This document shows, one piece after another, positions 37,644-47,830 of a DNA stretch of 64,000 bases (positions within the stretch are counted from its first letter, which is position 1; each line of letters starts with the position of its first letter). The notes below the pieces were generated by a model, which saw nothing but the letters and a program-made list of their open reading frames with translations, was not told where the DNA came from and searched no databases. The stretch lies in assembly GCA_963835885.1 (NCBI GenBank), contig CAWIHF010000017.1:620001-684000 (forward strand). The letters run 5' to 3'. This DNA comes from Roseiarcus sp963835885. Its GTDB lineage: Bacteria > Pseudomonadota > Alphaproteobacteria > Rhizobiales > Beijerinckiaceae. The translations under genes and the position numbers were made by a program.

Positions 37644-38936
37644 ATGATTCCCGCCGCCCGCGTCGCCGCCGCGATCGAAGTTCTGTCGGACATCGAAACC
37701 CGCCGCCGTCCCGCCGCCGACGCAATGAAGGACTGGGGTCTCGCCCATCGGTTCGCCGGCTCCGGCGACCGGTCGGCGATCTCCGGCCTCGTCTATGACG
37801 CTTTGCGTCGCAAAAGCTCGTCCGCCTGGCTGATGGGCGAATGTTCGCCCCGCGCCGAAGTGATGGGCGCTCTCCGGCAGACCCGAGGGCTCGATGCCGA
37901 CGCGATCGCGACGCTGTTCACTGGCGTCGGCCATGCGCCGGCGAAGCTCAGCGAGGCCGAGGACGCGCGGCTTAGGACCGCCGATCTTTCCGGCGCGCCG
38001 GCGCATGTGGCGGGCGATTTTTCCGAGTGGCTCGCGCCGCATTTCGAGGCGAGCTTTGGCGCCGAGGCCGCCGACGAGGGACGCGCGCTCGCCGATCGGG
38101 CGCCGGTCGACTTGCGCGCCAATCTCCTGAAAACCACCCGCGACAAGGTTTTGGCGGCGCTCGCGCACCTCGCGCCTCAACCAACCCCGCTCTCACCGGT
38201 GGGCTTACGCATCGCCATCCGCCCCGACGGACGGGGGCCGGCGCTCGCCGCCGAGCCGGCTTACGTGAAGGGGTTTGTCGAAGTGCAGGACGAGGGCTCG
38301 CAACTCGCGGCGCTGCTGGCCGAAGCCAAGCCCGGCATGCAGGTCCTCGATCTTTGCGCCGGAGCCGGCGGCAAGGCCCTGGCGCTCGCCGCCGCCATGG
38401 ACAATCACGGCCAGATTTATGCGACCGACACCGACGGCCGCAGGCTTGCCCCCATCTTCGACCGGCTCGCCCGGTCGGGCGCGCGCAACGTGCAGGTGCG
38501 CGCGCCGCGCGGCGACGCCGACGTGCTCGCCGACCTCGAGGGACGCTGCGATCTCGTCCTGATCGACGCGCCCTGCACCGGCTCCGGCGCGTGGCGGCGC
38601 AACCCCGACGCGAAATGGCGCATCCGTCCCGGCGCGCTCCAGCAACGGATGAAAGATCAGGATGAAACGCTCGAAAAAGCGATTGGGTTCGTCAAGGTTG
38701 GCGGCCGGATCGTCTATGTCACCTGCTCGGTGCTGCGGCCCGAGAACGAGGACCGCGTCGCAGCTTTTCTTTCTAGACACGACGACATGCTGCCGGTCGA
38801 CGCCGCGACCCAGGCGCGCTCCGCGGGCCTCGCCCCGCTCGCGGATCATGCCTCGCCCTTCGGCCCCGGCTTTCGCCTGAGCCCCCGCGCCACCGGCACG
38901 GACGGGTTCTATATCGCGACGCTGGCGAGGGTGTGA
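37644..38936 (+). CDS. rsmB: RsmB-like 16S rRNA (cytosine-5) methyltransferase
   Basis: 430 residues, intact. An N-terminal NusB-like helical domain (about 1-140) precedes the Rossmann methyltransferase domain. S-adenosylmethionine binding: VLDLCAGAGGKALALAAAM (motif I). Catalytic motifs: DAPCTGSGAWRRNPDAKWR (motif IV, PC) and VTCSVLRPENEDRVAAF (motif VI, TC), whose two cysteines perform methyl transfer. The closing GFYIATL is also typical. It methylates a cytosine of 16S rRNA or another RNA; the exact target of alphaproteobacterial relatives is not certain. Confidence 0.87.
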   Translation: MIPAARVAAAIEVLSDIETRRRPAADAMKDWGLAHRFAGSGDRSAISGLVYDALRRKSSSAWLMGECSPRAEVMGALRQTRGLDADAIATLFTGVGHAPAKLSEAEDARLRTADLSGAPAHVAGDFSEWLAPHFEASFGAEAADEGRALADRAPVDLRANLLKTTRDKVLAALAHLAPQPTPLSPVGLRIAIRPDGRGPALAAEPAYVKGFVEVQDEGSQLAALLAEAKPGMQVLDLCAGAGGKALALAAAMDNHGQIYATDTDGRRLAPIFDRLARSGARNVQVRAPRGDADVLADLEGRCDLVLIDAPCTGSGAWRRNPDAKWRIRPGALQQRMKDQDETLEKAIGFVKVGGRIVYVTCSVLRPENEDRVAAFLSRHDDMLPVDAATQARSAGLAPLADHASPFGPGFRLSPRATGTDGFYIATLARV

Positions 38937-39028
38937 GAGCGGTTAAAGATCGCCTCGTCGCGGGTTCCCCGAAGACGTCACAAATGGTGTCGAATCCAAC
39001 CGCGCGCGGGTCGATCGGTTCCCAGCCA

Positions 39029-39871
39029 TCAGGCGATCAGCCCGAGCCGGCGCGCGATGATCCTGTCGACAAACCGCTTCGGCAGCAGGTTGGTCATTGC
39101 GTTTTGGATCGGCTGCGGCGTGACCGTATATCGTGTCCTGGGTTTCGCCGTCGACAGCGCCGTCCTGACCGTCTCCCCGATCCTTTCCGGTGGCAGTCCG
39201 CTGCGGCCGAGCGATCGCATGTGGCGGGCCAGTTTTTCGATCGCGGGAGCGTAGGGCGTTTCGGCGAATTCGGCGTCGACTCCCTCCGCTTTTTCCCAGA
39301 TCGGCGTCGCCACGGCGCCCGGCGCGACGATGATCACCTCGATCCCGAACATCATCATTTCGCGCCTGAGCGATTCCGACAGGCCTTCGAGGCCGAACTT
39401 GGAGGCGCTATAGGCGCCGAGAAATGGCGGGGCGTTGCGTCCGCCGACCGACGTCATCATCACGATCCGTCCCGGCGGTCCGGCGCGTGAGCGGTCGACG
39501 CCGAGCAGGGGCGCGAACGCCTGCGTCACGATGAGCGGCCCCGTGAGATTGACGGCGATCTGCCGGGCGAAGTCTTCAAGCTTCAGGTACAGCAACGGGC
39601 CCGGCACGGCGACGCCGGCGTTGTTGACGAGGCCCGCCAGGGCATCCCGTCCGATCGCCGCTCCGACCTCTTCCGCCGCCGCCGCGACCGCCTCCCGGTC
39701 CGTCACGTCGAAAATCAGCGGCCGGAAGGCGTCACCGAATTCCTTCGACAGCCGCTCGGCGTCCTCTTGTCTTCGCACGCTGCCGAAGACCCGGAATCCG
39801 GAGGCGACGAGGACCTTGACGCATCCCCAGCCGATGCCGCTCGACGCGCCGGTGACGACAACCGATTTCAT
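39029..39871 (-). CDS. SDR-family oxidoreductase
   Basis: 280 residues, intact. Cofactor site TGASSGIGWGC (about residues 7-17), VNNAGVAVPG, catalytic Ser in MMTSVGGRNAPPF and YSASK about residues 157-161. The long C-terminal region after APGAVATPIWEKAEG, with a basic end RFVDRIIARRLG, is typical of the retinol/17-beta-hydroxysteroid-dehydrogenase-like bacterial group rather than the shorter FabG group. Substrate unknown. It is convergent with rsmB and lies just upstream of a palindromic repeat. Confidence 0.87.
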   Translation of the reverse strand: MKSVVVTGASSGIGWGCVKVLVASGFRVFGSVRRQEDAERLSKEFGDAFRPLIFDVTDREAVAAAAEEVGAAIGRDALAGLVNNAGVAVPGPLLYLKLEDFARQIAVNLTGPLIVTQAFAPLLGVDRSRAGPPGRIVMMTSVGGRNAPPFLGAYSASKFGLEGLSESLRREMMMFGIEVIIVAPGAVATPIWEKAEGVDAEFAETPYAPAIEKLARHMRSLGRSGLPPERIGETVRTALSTAKPRTRYTVTPQPIQNAMTNLLPKRFVDRIIARRLGLIA

Positions 39872-39880
39872 CGACCCAAC

Positions 39881-39950
39881 TCCCCCTCACCCCGGCGAAT
39901 CCCTTCTCCCGCCCTGCGGGAGAAGGTGGCGCGAAGCGCCGGATGAGGGC
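39881..39950. repeat. Palindromic repeat unit (third copy)
   Basis: CTTCTCCCGCCCTGCGGGAG then AAGGTGGCGCGAAGCGCCGG and ATGAGGG: the same hairpin-plus-GGCGCGAAGCGCC design as at 35934. It fills the gap between the SDR and glycosyltransferase genes. Confidence 0.7.
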
Positions 39951-39961
39951 CTTCATTTCCT

Positions 39962-41486
39962 CTACCCGAAATGCCTGAGCCGCGGCCAGACCTCTTCGAT
40001 CGGCTCGCGCATGTCGCGGCAGAGCCAGAGGGTCAGGCCGGATTCTTCCGGCATCACGTGGGGATTGTCGACCTGCCCGACCGGCTCGACGGTCCGGAAC
40101 ATTTTGAGGAGCCGCTCGCGCGTCCCGCCGAGGATCAGAACGACGCTTCCGTCCGCCCCGCGCGGGCCCCAGAGAAAGTAGTTCTCGTGGCCGCTGATCG
40201 CCGGCGGCAGGCCCCAGCGGGCGCCGAAGACATCGATCGCGGCGGCGTCGCCATAGTTCCAGCCGAAGAAGACCGCGCGCTTTTTCTCGTCCGGCGGAAG
40301 GGCCTGGTAGGCCTTGCCGACCGTCTCGGCCATCGCAGGCCAGCCGAACATGTCGGCATAATATTGCGGCAACTCGCCCAGGCGCAGCCGTTCGCCGGTG
40401 CTGGGCTTGATGCCGAGCGCCCGTTGATAGCCGATAAAGTCATCGACCGGGAGGACGGGAAGGAACAGCGGCGCGGTCAGCGCCGCGGCGGCCAGCACCA
40501 GCGCGGCGAAGGCCGGCTTCGCCAGGCGCGGCAGCCAGGCTTCCAGCGCGACCGCGCCTCCCGCCATCAGCAGCGGATAGGCGGGCGCCAGGTAATAGGG
40601 CCGTCCGCGCCCGATCACGGCGGCGGCGACGAGAACGACCCAGCTGACCGCGACCCAGCGCAAATGCGCGAAGCGCCGCCAGAAGGCGAAGGCCGCGACC
40701 CCCGCGATCCACAGCGGGGCCGAGGCCGGCCCGAGGGTCAAAATCTCCTGGAGGAGAAACGAGACGGGCGACAGCTGAATGTTCTTTTGCGCCGCCAGGA
40801 CGGCGGTGTGGGCTATGAAGGGCCAGCCGTTCGCCGCCTGCCAGATCAGGTTCGGGGCGGCGATGGCGAGCGCGATCAGCGCGGCCGCCCACGGCTCCCA
40901 GCGCGCGAGGATCCGGCGCTCCGGCGTCGCCAGAAGCCCGAGGCCAAGCGAGGCGAGATAGAGCGCGACCGTATATTTGGCGAGAAAGGCGACCCCGCCG
41001 ATCAAGCCGACGGCGAGCCACCAGCGCGGCTCGTCGTCCTCGCCGGCCTTGACGACGCAGATGGCGATCGAGAGCCACGCCAGCGGTTGCAGCGAGTCGG
41101 TCGTGAGCAGGACGCCGAACAGTTGCAGCGCGCCGCCCGCCGAGAACCGCGAGCCCCGCGAGCCACCGGGCGTAAAGGCCGCCGCCAATGAGGCGCGCCG
41201 CGTGCGCCGTCAGCGCGACCGTCGCCGCGCAGGCGATCGCCGGAACGAGCCGCAGGCCGCGCAGCGAATGGAACACTGCGTCCGACGCCCAGGCGATCAG
41301 CGGCGTCAGCGGCGGCTGGTCGGTGTAGCCCCAGGCCAAATGGCGGCCGCAGACGATGAAATACAGCTCGTCGCGGAAATAGCCGTAATAGCCGTTGACC
41401 CAGAGGTGAAGGGCGAGCGTCAAAAGCCCGAGGACGAGCTCGGGACGAACAATGACCGGGCGCAAACGAGAGATCGGACTCTGCAC
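39962..41486 (-). CDS. Membrane glycosyltransferase, family 39 (ArnT/PMT-like), frameshifted
   Basis: About 508 residues with at least ten membrane helices. The N-terminal part LHLWVNGYYGYFRDELYFIV carries the acidic RDE loop of GT39 enzymes, and GYTDQPPLTPLIAWAS is the following conserved block. A one-base change near 41150 leads into QLFGVLLTTDSLQPLAWLSI and GRGRPYYLAPAYPLLMAGGA, then a periplasmic domain (LPQYYADMFGWPAMAETVGK, AVFFGWNYGDAAAID). The enzyme transfers sugars from a polyprenyl-phosphate donor to lipid or protein outside the inner membrane. Target unknown. Confidence 0.82.
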
Positions 41487-41582
41487 GATCTCAATCCTGA
41501 CGCGGATTGAGCCGCCGCGCTTCGACCTGCGTCATTTTCTCCTCAGGCTCGCTGGCGATTGGAGCGCGCCCGCTCTCCGCGC

Positions 41583-43701
41583 CTAATTCTTGGGCTTCGA
41601 GTTGAAGTCGAACATATCCATCAGGTCGCTGAGAGCCGGGGAATTGATCGGGACATAAGGATTGCCATCGGCCGTAACCGGATTTGGCAGAGCGTCCCGG
41701 CCCGACGGGCTGACCGGGCCGAGTCTCCAGTTCGCTTCGATGAACTTCAGGATCGAAACGTGGTCCGAATAGCCGTGCGAGACATGGCCGCCGGCGCTGT
41801 ATGGCGAGATGACGATCATTGGAATGCGCGTGCCGTCGCCGAAGAAATCCAGCGGCTGGACATATCCCGAATCCCAGTAGCCGCCCCCCTCGTCGAACGT
41901 GACCATGATCGCCGTCTCGTCCCATAGCTTCGGATTGGCGCGCACGGCGTCGACGATCTTCTTGGTGAAGCCCTCGAACAGGATGAGCTTCGAGGACGCG
42001 GGGTGGCCGTCGACCAACCCGCTCGGCTTGACATAGGACACGGCAGGCAGATCGCCGTGCGCGATGGCGGCATAGAAGTCGGTCGTATCCTTCAAGTGTT
42101 TGGTTCGCTCGGCGGCATTGGTCATGATCGATGTCGAATACTGCGCCCAGTTGCAGATATTGCAATATTGGTCGGCCGGGTCGACGCCGTATTTATCCTT
42201 GAGGTAGAGATCGAATTGGTCTCCGTAATAGGCCCAGGAAATTTTGTTCGCGCTGAGCTTATCGCCGATGGTCTCCACGTTCGACGGCGGTACGGTGTAG
42301 AGGGTGTTGTTCGGATTGGTGTCGGTAAAGGCGTTGGAGCCGTCGCCGAAATATCCGGGATTGTAATTGTTGACGAGATAATACCGGTTGGCGGCGCATT
42401 TCGCGGCAACCGGTCGCGCGAGGGAGCCGAGATAGGTCAGCACCGCTCTCACGCCCGGTTGAGTCGAGTCGGCGCAGTTCACGTAAGAACCGCCGCCGTA
42501 ATTCTTCGGACTAAGCGGATCGCGGGTGATCCAGGGAGTTTCTGGATCGCTCGGGCCGACGCCATAGCCATCCTGGATGTAATCGTTGTTGGTCCCCGGC
42601 TGCGGATTGGGGTTCTCGATTTCGCTGACTGAATTCGGACGCCCCAGCGCCGGCACAGTGGGATCGGCGGGATTGACGCCGTAGTCCGGCGGAGCCAATG
42701 CGCCGCCCTCGCCGTCGCTAAACCAGATCGGCACGCCCGCGCCCATCATGATGTGATTGGCGCCCGTACCGCCCATCACCGGCTGATGATAATTGTCGCT
42801 CATCGCATAGGCGTCGGCCAAAGATTTCAGGTAGGGCGCGTCGCCGGCCGCGACGTTGTAGAAGCCCATCGCGGTCGAGCCCTCGCCGGTTGTTTCGTCG
42901 GTGAAACCCGGGGGCTGCGCCTTGCCGTTCGAGCCCGCGCCGACGCTGGTCTCGACCCAGGGAAAAAGATCGGCGGCGCAACCGGAAGGGTTTTGAGCGG
43001 TGGCCGCGGCGGCGTTGCAGTCGAGTTCTTGGACCATCTGAAAAAAGCGATGCACGGGGCTCGCGTCATAGGCGTCATAAGGGTGCTTCGACGACGTGAT
43101 CTGGAAGGGGCCTGGCGGAAGATGGCTGGCGTCCCGCCCGTCATAGGAGATGCGCCGGTCCGGGGTCTTATCTTTCTGACCTGTGCCGCCCGTCAGGAGA
43201 TACTTGACATAGTCGTCGGGCAGCCCATTCTCGAACTTGGCGGCCTTTCGCTTCAGTGTCCGGCGTGTCGCATGACGTCCCGCTCGCGATTCCGAGGGCT
43301 TTGCAAAGATCCGGCGTCGTCGGACCGCCGACCAGGGCGGGCGGCAGGGTCGCATAGGGCGCCTTGAGCGGCGCCATCTGATAGGTCGTCGTGTCGGAGC
43401 CTCGATATTGCAGGGCCTTGCCATAGTTGGGGCCCGGCGAACCATCCGGCTTCACGATCCCTTCCGACAACAGATTCCAGACGGTGTCCCCCTTGTTGAC
43501 CGGCTGATAGGTGGCAAAAACCTGATCGAACGACCGGTTCTCGCCGATGATGACGATCACATGCTTGATCGGCGTCGTCGTCGCGGAATCGTTGTCGTCA
43601 GCAAACGCGGTTGGGACTGAGGCGCCCGCAAGAGCCAAGGCCGGCACAAACGCCAGCAGATTTCGACGAAATGCCGAGGTTCTCAAAACAAATGCCCTCA
43701 T
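41583..43701 (-). CDS. Secreted phosphoesterase (phospholipase C / acid phosphatase family), frameshifted
   Basis: About 706 residues. The signal peptide (RRNLLAFVPALALAGASVPT then AFA) starts from ATG 43701 behind GGAGGACGCA. The phosphoesterase family PF04185-type motif is KHVIVIIGENRSFDQVFATY near the N-terminus. A one-base change near 43258 leads into FENGLPDDYVKYLLTGGTGQ, PVHRFFQMVQELDCN, AMSDNYHQPVMGGTGANHIM, MVTFDEGGGYWDSGYVQPLD and SHGYSDHVSILKFIEANW, the metal and phosphate ligands of the family. It hydrolyses phosphate esters outside the inner membrane. Whether the substrate is phosphatidylcholine or a soluble ester is not decided by sequence reading. Confidence 0.85.
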
Positions 43702-43936
43702 TGCGTCCTCCGTCTTACCCGTCACCTTGGTCATCGGCGCGTTCACGGTACGAAACGATTTCCTCACTATAATGACCGCCCGGACGCGCAGCATTTCGCC
43801 CTCCCCCTGCATCCGCGCACGCCGCCGCGGTTTTTCGTCGAGCTTATACGGCGCGGCGACAGGCCCTGCCACTTCATCGTGGTGTTCGACAACGGCCATT
43901 TTTCTCCGGCACGTTCAGCATCACGCCTGGATGGGT

Positions 43937-44170
43937 CACGCGCCAAAGGAGCTTTTGGCCCAGAATTTCGGACTGCCTGCCTCCGCGTTCGCGCAATCAG
44001 ACAAGGCGCCGGCGATCCGCGCCGTCGGCGTGTCCAGGGGCAGGACGCGCTCGCCATAAAGATGCATCCAGCCATGCGGTCACGCTCTTGCGCGTCGCGC
44101 AATCGCGCCCTGACGGCGCGCGCCTTGAAGGGGCGCCGACCGAGATCATGCTGTTGTCGACCAAATACAT
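43937..44170 (-). pseudogene. VapC-like PIN toxin, apparently truncated and rearranged
   Basis: Starts MYLVDNSMISVGAPSRRAPS six bases after the antitoxin stop. The opening YLVD(N/T) with its first acidic residue is the VapC start, and in another frame GERVLPLDTPTARIAGALSD continues the usual VapC middle. The usual C-terminal 'AA.A...l.t.vTRN..hF' block with the last acidic residues is missing: the frame ends SPKFWAKSSFGA at 43937. A frame change lies near 44050. Probably an inactive toxin beside an intact antitoxin. Confidence 0.55.
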
Positions 44171-44176
44171 CGGCGG

Positions 44177-44419
44177 TCAGAGATCGGCGGCCCGCAGCCC
44201 CGAGCCATCGCGCTCCGGCAGGTCCTCCGCCGTGATCGGCGCCGCCATCAGCAGACGCCCAAAAGATGGCGTCCGGGACAGCCGCTCCCATTCCTCGAAG
44301 CCAAGGATGACGGCTTCCTTTCGGCCATGCCGAGTGATGATTGCGGGCCTGCCGCCCACAGCGTCGTCGATAACGGCCGAGAGCCTGGCCTTCGCTTCGC
44401 GAAGCTGGATTTCCCTCAT
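44177..44419 (-). CDS. Phd/YefM-family antitoxin
   Basis: 80 residues, intact, GGAGTC before the ATG. The N-terminal Phd fold reads MREIQLREAKARLSAVIDDA, GGRPAIITRHGRKEAVILGF and EEWERLSRT, the DNA-binding and dimerising half. The C-terminal tail (about 55-80) would wrap the VapC toxin, encoded 6 bp downstream. Such antitoxins repress their own promoter, and a perfect palindrome sits just upstream of the gene. Confidence 0.87.
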   Translation of the reverse strand: MREIQLREAKARLSAVIDDAVGGRPAIITRHGRKEAVILGFEEWERLSRTPSFGRLLMAAPITAEDLPERDGSGLRAADL

Positions 44420-44440
44420 GGATGACTCCCTCCGGGTTGC

Positions 44441-44455
44441 TGACTATTGTAGTCA
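44441..44455. promoter_or_regulatory. Palindrome upstream of the antitoxin gene (autoregulatory operator candidate)
   Basis: TGACTA-TTG-TAGTCA is a perfect inverted repeat 22 bp upstream of the antitoxin start codon (44419, minus strand), the usual place for a Phd-family operator. Confidence 0.6.
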
Positions 44456-44497
44456 TGTAGCCCGGGTCAGCAGACGCTGCGCGCGCCTGGTCAAGCC

Positions 44498-45163
44498 TCA
44501 GCTCGCATAGGCGTAGGGCCCGCCCCTCGCCAGCGCCTTGCGGTAGGCCGGGCGCGCGTGAATGCGCTCGACGAAGGCGGCGAGCTTCGGCCGCCCTTCG
44601 GCAGCGCCGGCGCGCGCGACCGCCGCCTCGAGCGGAAAGCTCATCATGATATCGGCGGCCGAAAATTCTTCGCCCGCAAACCACGGGCTTTTGGCGAGCT
44701 CCGCGTCGACGAAATCGAACATGGTTTTGAGGTTCGGCGCGACATAGCCCTGCCGGGCGCCGTCGGCCGCCGCCTTCGCGGCCTCGCGCAAAGCCTCGGG
44801 CATGCGGCCCGCCGCGGAGGTGAGCACCAGGTCGAGGAGAAGCTGCGGCATCAGCGAGCCTTCGGCGAAATGCATCCAGTAGGTCCAGCGGAGTTTTTCC
44901 GGCGTTCCGGCCTCCGGGCGCAGGCGTCCGCCGGTCTTCTCGACCAGATAGTCGACGATCGCGCCAGTCTCGGCGATGGTCGTGGCCCCGTCGACCAGGA
45001 CCGGGGACTTGCCGAGCGGATGGACCGCCCGCAACGCGGGCGGCGCGAGCCGGGTCACGGGATCGCGCTCATAGAAGGTGATCTCGTAGGGCAGCTCCAG
45101 TTCCTCGAGCAGCCAGAGCACGCGCTGCGAGCGCGAGTGGTTGAGGTGATGGACAGTCAGCAT
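44498..45163 (-). CDS. Glutathione S-transferase
   Basis: 221 residues, intact. The N-terminal thioredoxin fold starts MLTVHHLNHSRSQRVLWLLE with the active-site Ser in NHSRSQR, and glutathione contacts in LGKSPVLVDG and TIAETGAIVDYL. The helical C-domain contains WFAGEEFSAADIMMSFPLEA, the conserved N-capping/hydrophobic staple block. The start at 45163 matches the domain start. Role: conjugation or reduction using glutathione in the cytoplasm; substrate unknown. It is divergent from the GMC oxidoreductase gene. Confidence 0.9.
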   Translation of the reverse strand: MLTVHHLNHSRSQRVLWLLEELELPYEITFYERDPVTRLAPPALRAVHPLGKSPVLVDGATTIAETGAIVDYLVEKTGGRLRPEAGTPEKLRWTYWMHFAEGSLMPQLLLDLVLTSAAGRMPEALREAAKAAADGARQGYVAPNLKTMFDFVDAELAKSPWFAGEEFSAADIMMSFPLEAAVARAGAAEGRPKLAAFVERIHARPAYRKALARGGPYAYAS

Positions 45164-45460
45164 GGAGCGGTTTCCTCCTCCGGCGCGAGCGGCCGCCAAA
45201 CGTTGGTCTCGGCTGCGCAACGCTACGCGCCGGCGGTCCTCCGCGCCACCTCCGGTTTTACGCGCTAGAGTGATGGGCACACTCGCCCGTCTCCGCGAAG
45301 CAAGCGACGAGCCGGCTTGGCAATTAGCGAGGACCGCGCGTCCGAACGAAGGTTCTTTGTCCTCCGAAGGAGCGGAACAAGCCTGGCGTTCCCGCATTGT
45401 GCGTCGCTAAGGACCTGACGTACGATTCCGTCCAACCAAAATCATTTGGAGCGCTCCGCC

Positions 45461-47033
45461 ATGGCCTTGCCCGACCACTACGACGTCATCGTCATCGGCA
45501 GCGGTCCCGGAGGAGGGTCGGTCGCGCACCGCCTGGCGCCGACGGGCAAGCGCATCCTGATGCTCGAGCGCGGCGGTTACCTGCCGCGCTCGCGCGCCAA
45601 CTGGGACGCCAAGACGGTGTTTGTCGACGGCGCCTACCAGGCTCCGGAAACCTGGTACGGCAAGAACGGCGAGACGTTCCATCCCGGGCTGCACTACTGG
45701 GTCGGCGGGAACTCCAAGATGTACGGTTCGGCGCTGTTCCGCCTGCGGGAGCGCGATTTCGGCGAACTCCAGCACAAGGGCGGCGTCTCGCCCGCCTGGC
45801 CGCTCGGCTACGACGCGTTCGAACCCTATTACTGCGAGGCCGAGGCGCTGTTCCACGTGCATGGGCTACGTGGCGAGGATCCTAACGAGCCTTGGTCGAG
45901 CAAGCCTTATGCCTATCCGCCGGTCAGCCACGAGCCTCGCATCCAGGAGCTCAACGACAAGCTCGCCGGCCTGGGGCTGCACCCGTTCCACCTGCCGCTG
46001 GGCATCCTCCTCGACGAGCGCGACAACAAGCCCACGCCGACCAGCCCATGCATTCGCTGCGACGCCTTTGACGGTTTTCCCTGCCCGATCAACGCAAAGG
46101 CGGACGCGCAGGTGATCTGCGTCGACCCGACGCTTGCGGCCCACCCCAATTTCACGCTGCTTACCGGCGCCTACGTGTCGAAGCTCGAGACAGACCCTTC
46201 CGGGCGGACCGTCAGCCGGGTCCACGTGACCCGCGACGGGCAGGAGGAGCAATATTCGGCCGACATCGTCGTCGTGGCCTGCGGCGCACTCAGCTCCGCC
46301 TTGCTGCTGTTGCGTTCGGCCTCGGATGCGCATCCGTCGCGGTTTGGCGAACGGGTCGGATCAGGTCGGGCGCAACTACATGCGCCACAACATGTCCATC
46401 CTGATGGCGCTCTTGAAGGAGCCCAATCATACGGTCTTCCAGAAGACGCTGGCGGTCAGCGACTATTATTTCAATTCGCCGGACTGGGACTATCCGTTGG
46501 GGCTGATCCAGATGTGCGCGACCACGCACGGTGAGCAGATCCGAGGCGAAGCGCTCCCCTCCTGGCTGTCTTTCATGCCGGAGGCGCCGTTCGAGACCAT
46601 GGCCGAGCACTCGATCGATTTCTGGCTGCAAAGCGAGGACCTGCCGCGGCCGGAAAACCGCATCTCCTACGACGGGGACAAGGTCGTGCTCGACTTGACC
46701 GTAGGCAACGAAGAGGCCGCCCATCGCCTGAAACAGAAACTGGAGGATTTGCTCGAGCCGATCGGGGCGCACAAGCATCTGTTCGAGCGACGCCTCTTTT
46801 TTGGCAAGAACATCCCGATCGGCGGCACCGCGCACCAGGCGGGGACTTGCCGGTTTGGGACGGATCCGGCGGCGTCCGTCCTGAACCTCGAGTGCCGGGC
46901 GCACGAGGTGGACAACCTCTATGTCACGGACGCGAGTTTCTTTCCGTCCGTCGGGGCGGTGAACCCGACGCTGACCATCATCGCCAATGCGCTGCGCGTC
47001 GCCGACCATATCGCCGGCCGGCTGCAAGGATGA
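45461..47033 (+). CDS. GMC-family FAD oxidoreductase, frameshifted
   Basis: About 524 residues. FAD site YDVIVIGSGPGGGSVAHRLA, then MLERGGYLPRSRANWDA, VGGNSKMYGSALFRLRERDF and the Cys-rich insert CIRCDAFDGFPCPINAKADA. A one-base change near 46338 leads into QVGRNYMRHNMSILMALLKE. The C-terminal catalytic part has GTAHQAGTCRFGTDP with the active-site His and AVNPTLTIIANALRVADHIA with its Asn/His partner region. Related enzymes oxidise sugars, cyclitols or alcohols at a ring hydroxyl. It heads a row of carbohydrate-processing genes (DoxX, cupin, VOC, SMP-30). Confidence 0.85.
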
Positions 47034-47034
47034 A

Positions 47035-47238
47035 CTATCCAGCCCAGCGCGAGCACGGCAGGCCCGGTACGGGCGCCTCCAGTGCGATGATCCCGCCGTC
47101 AAGCGGGTGGTCGGCCGCGTCCTTGTCGGCGATCGACCAGCGCCCGGAGGTGACGAAGAGCGTGCGCAGGTCCGGACCGCCGAGGCGGCCTTCCGGGTTC
47201 GGGCGGCCCGCCGTACGCAACCCCAACCGCATGATCGG
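47035..47238 (-). pseudogene. C-terminal remnant of an SMP-30/gluconolactonase-type gene
   Basis: The minus strand ends with MRLGLRTAGRPNPEGRLGGP, DLRTLFVTSGRWSIADKDAA and GGIIALEAPVPGLPCSRWAG. The last block ('DLRTLFVT...PL.GG.fAl...vpGLP..ra.g') is the closing strand of the SMP-30 beta-propeller. No propeller lies upstream, so this is a gene fragment left between the GMC and DoxX genes, on the opposite strand. Confidence 0.55.
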
Positions 47239-47340
47239 CGTTAAGATACGCGAGAACAAGACGACCCAGGCCTCCTGTCGGGGCGGGCGCCAAGGGATGA
47301 TTGCAGCCGGCTGAACCAGGCACACGGGGACCGCAGCGTC

Positions 47341-47814
47341 ATGACCACTTCCAGTATTCTCATCTTAATCGTGCGATATGGCCTGGTCGTGCTGTTCTTT
47401 CCGGCCAGCGCGCTCGACAAGATTTTCAACTTCCATGGCGCCGCTAAACAGGCCTCGGAGGTGTTCAAGCCATCCTGGCTTGCGGGGGCGGTGATCCTGG
47501 TCGGGATCTTCGTGGAACTCGTCATGCCGCTCGGGATCTTGACCGGCATTGCGGACCGGCTTGCGGCCTTCATCATGGCTGGCTATTGCGCGGTGACCGC
47601 ACTCCTGTTCAAGCGATTCTGGGAGCCAGGTGATTTCTGGCGGAGCGGAGACAGCAAGGCCCGCGACCTGTTCTGGGATTTCTTGAAGAACTTTTCGCTC
47701 GCCTCGGGCTTTCTCTTGATCACGATCGGCCTCGACGGGCACGGTTGGCGGCAATTCGTGGCGGACCCGTTCTCGTCCTCACACCCTTATATGGCGTCCA
47801 CACCGACGCCCTGA
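47341..47814 (+). CDS. DoxX-family membrane protein
   Basis: 157 residues with four membrane helices: ILILIVRYGLVVLFFPASAL, WLAGAVILVGIFVELVMPLG, ADRLAAFIMAGYCAVTALLF and LASGFLLITIGLDGHGW. The DKIFNF segment after helix 1 and FKRFWEPGDFW before the last helix fit the DoxX/DoxD-like family. Members associate with redox enzymes; here the GMC oxidoreductase upstream may pass electrons to quinone through it, which is inference. It is followed after 16 bp by the cupin gene. Confidence 0.8.
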   Translation: MTTSSILILIVRYGLVVLFFPASALDKIFNFHGAAKQASEVFKPSWLAGAVILVGIFVELVMPLGILTGIADRLAAFIMAGYCAVTALLFKRFWEPGDFWRSGDSKARDLFWDFLKNFSLASGFLLITIGLDGHGWRQFVADPFSSSHPYMASTPTP

Positions 47815-47830
47815 CATCCGGAGGTCCTCG

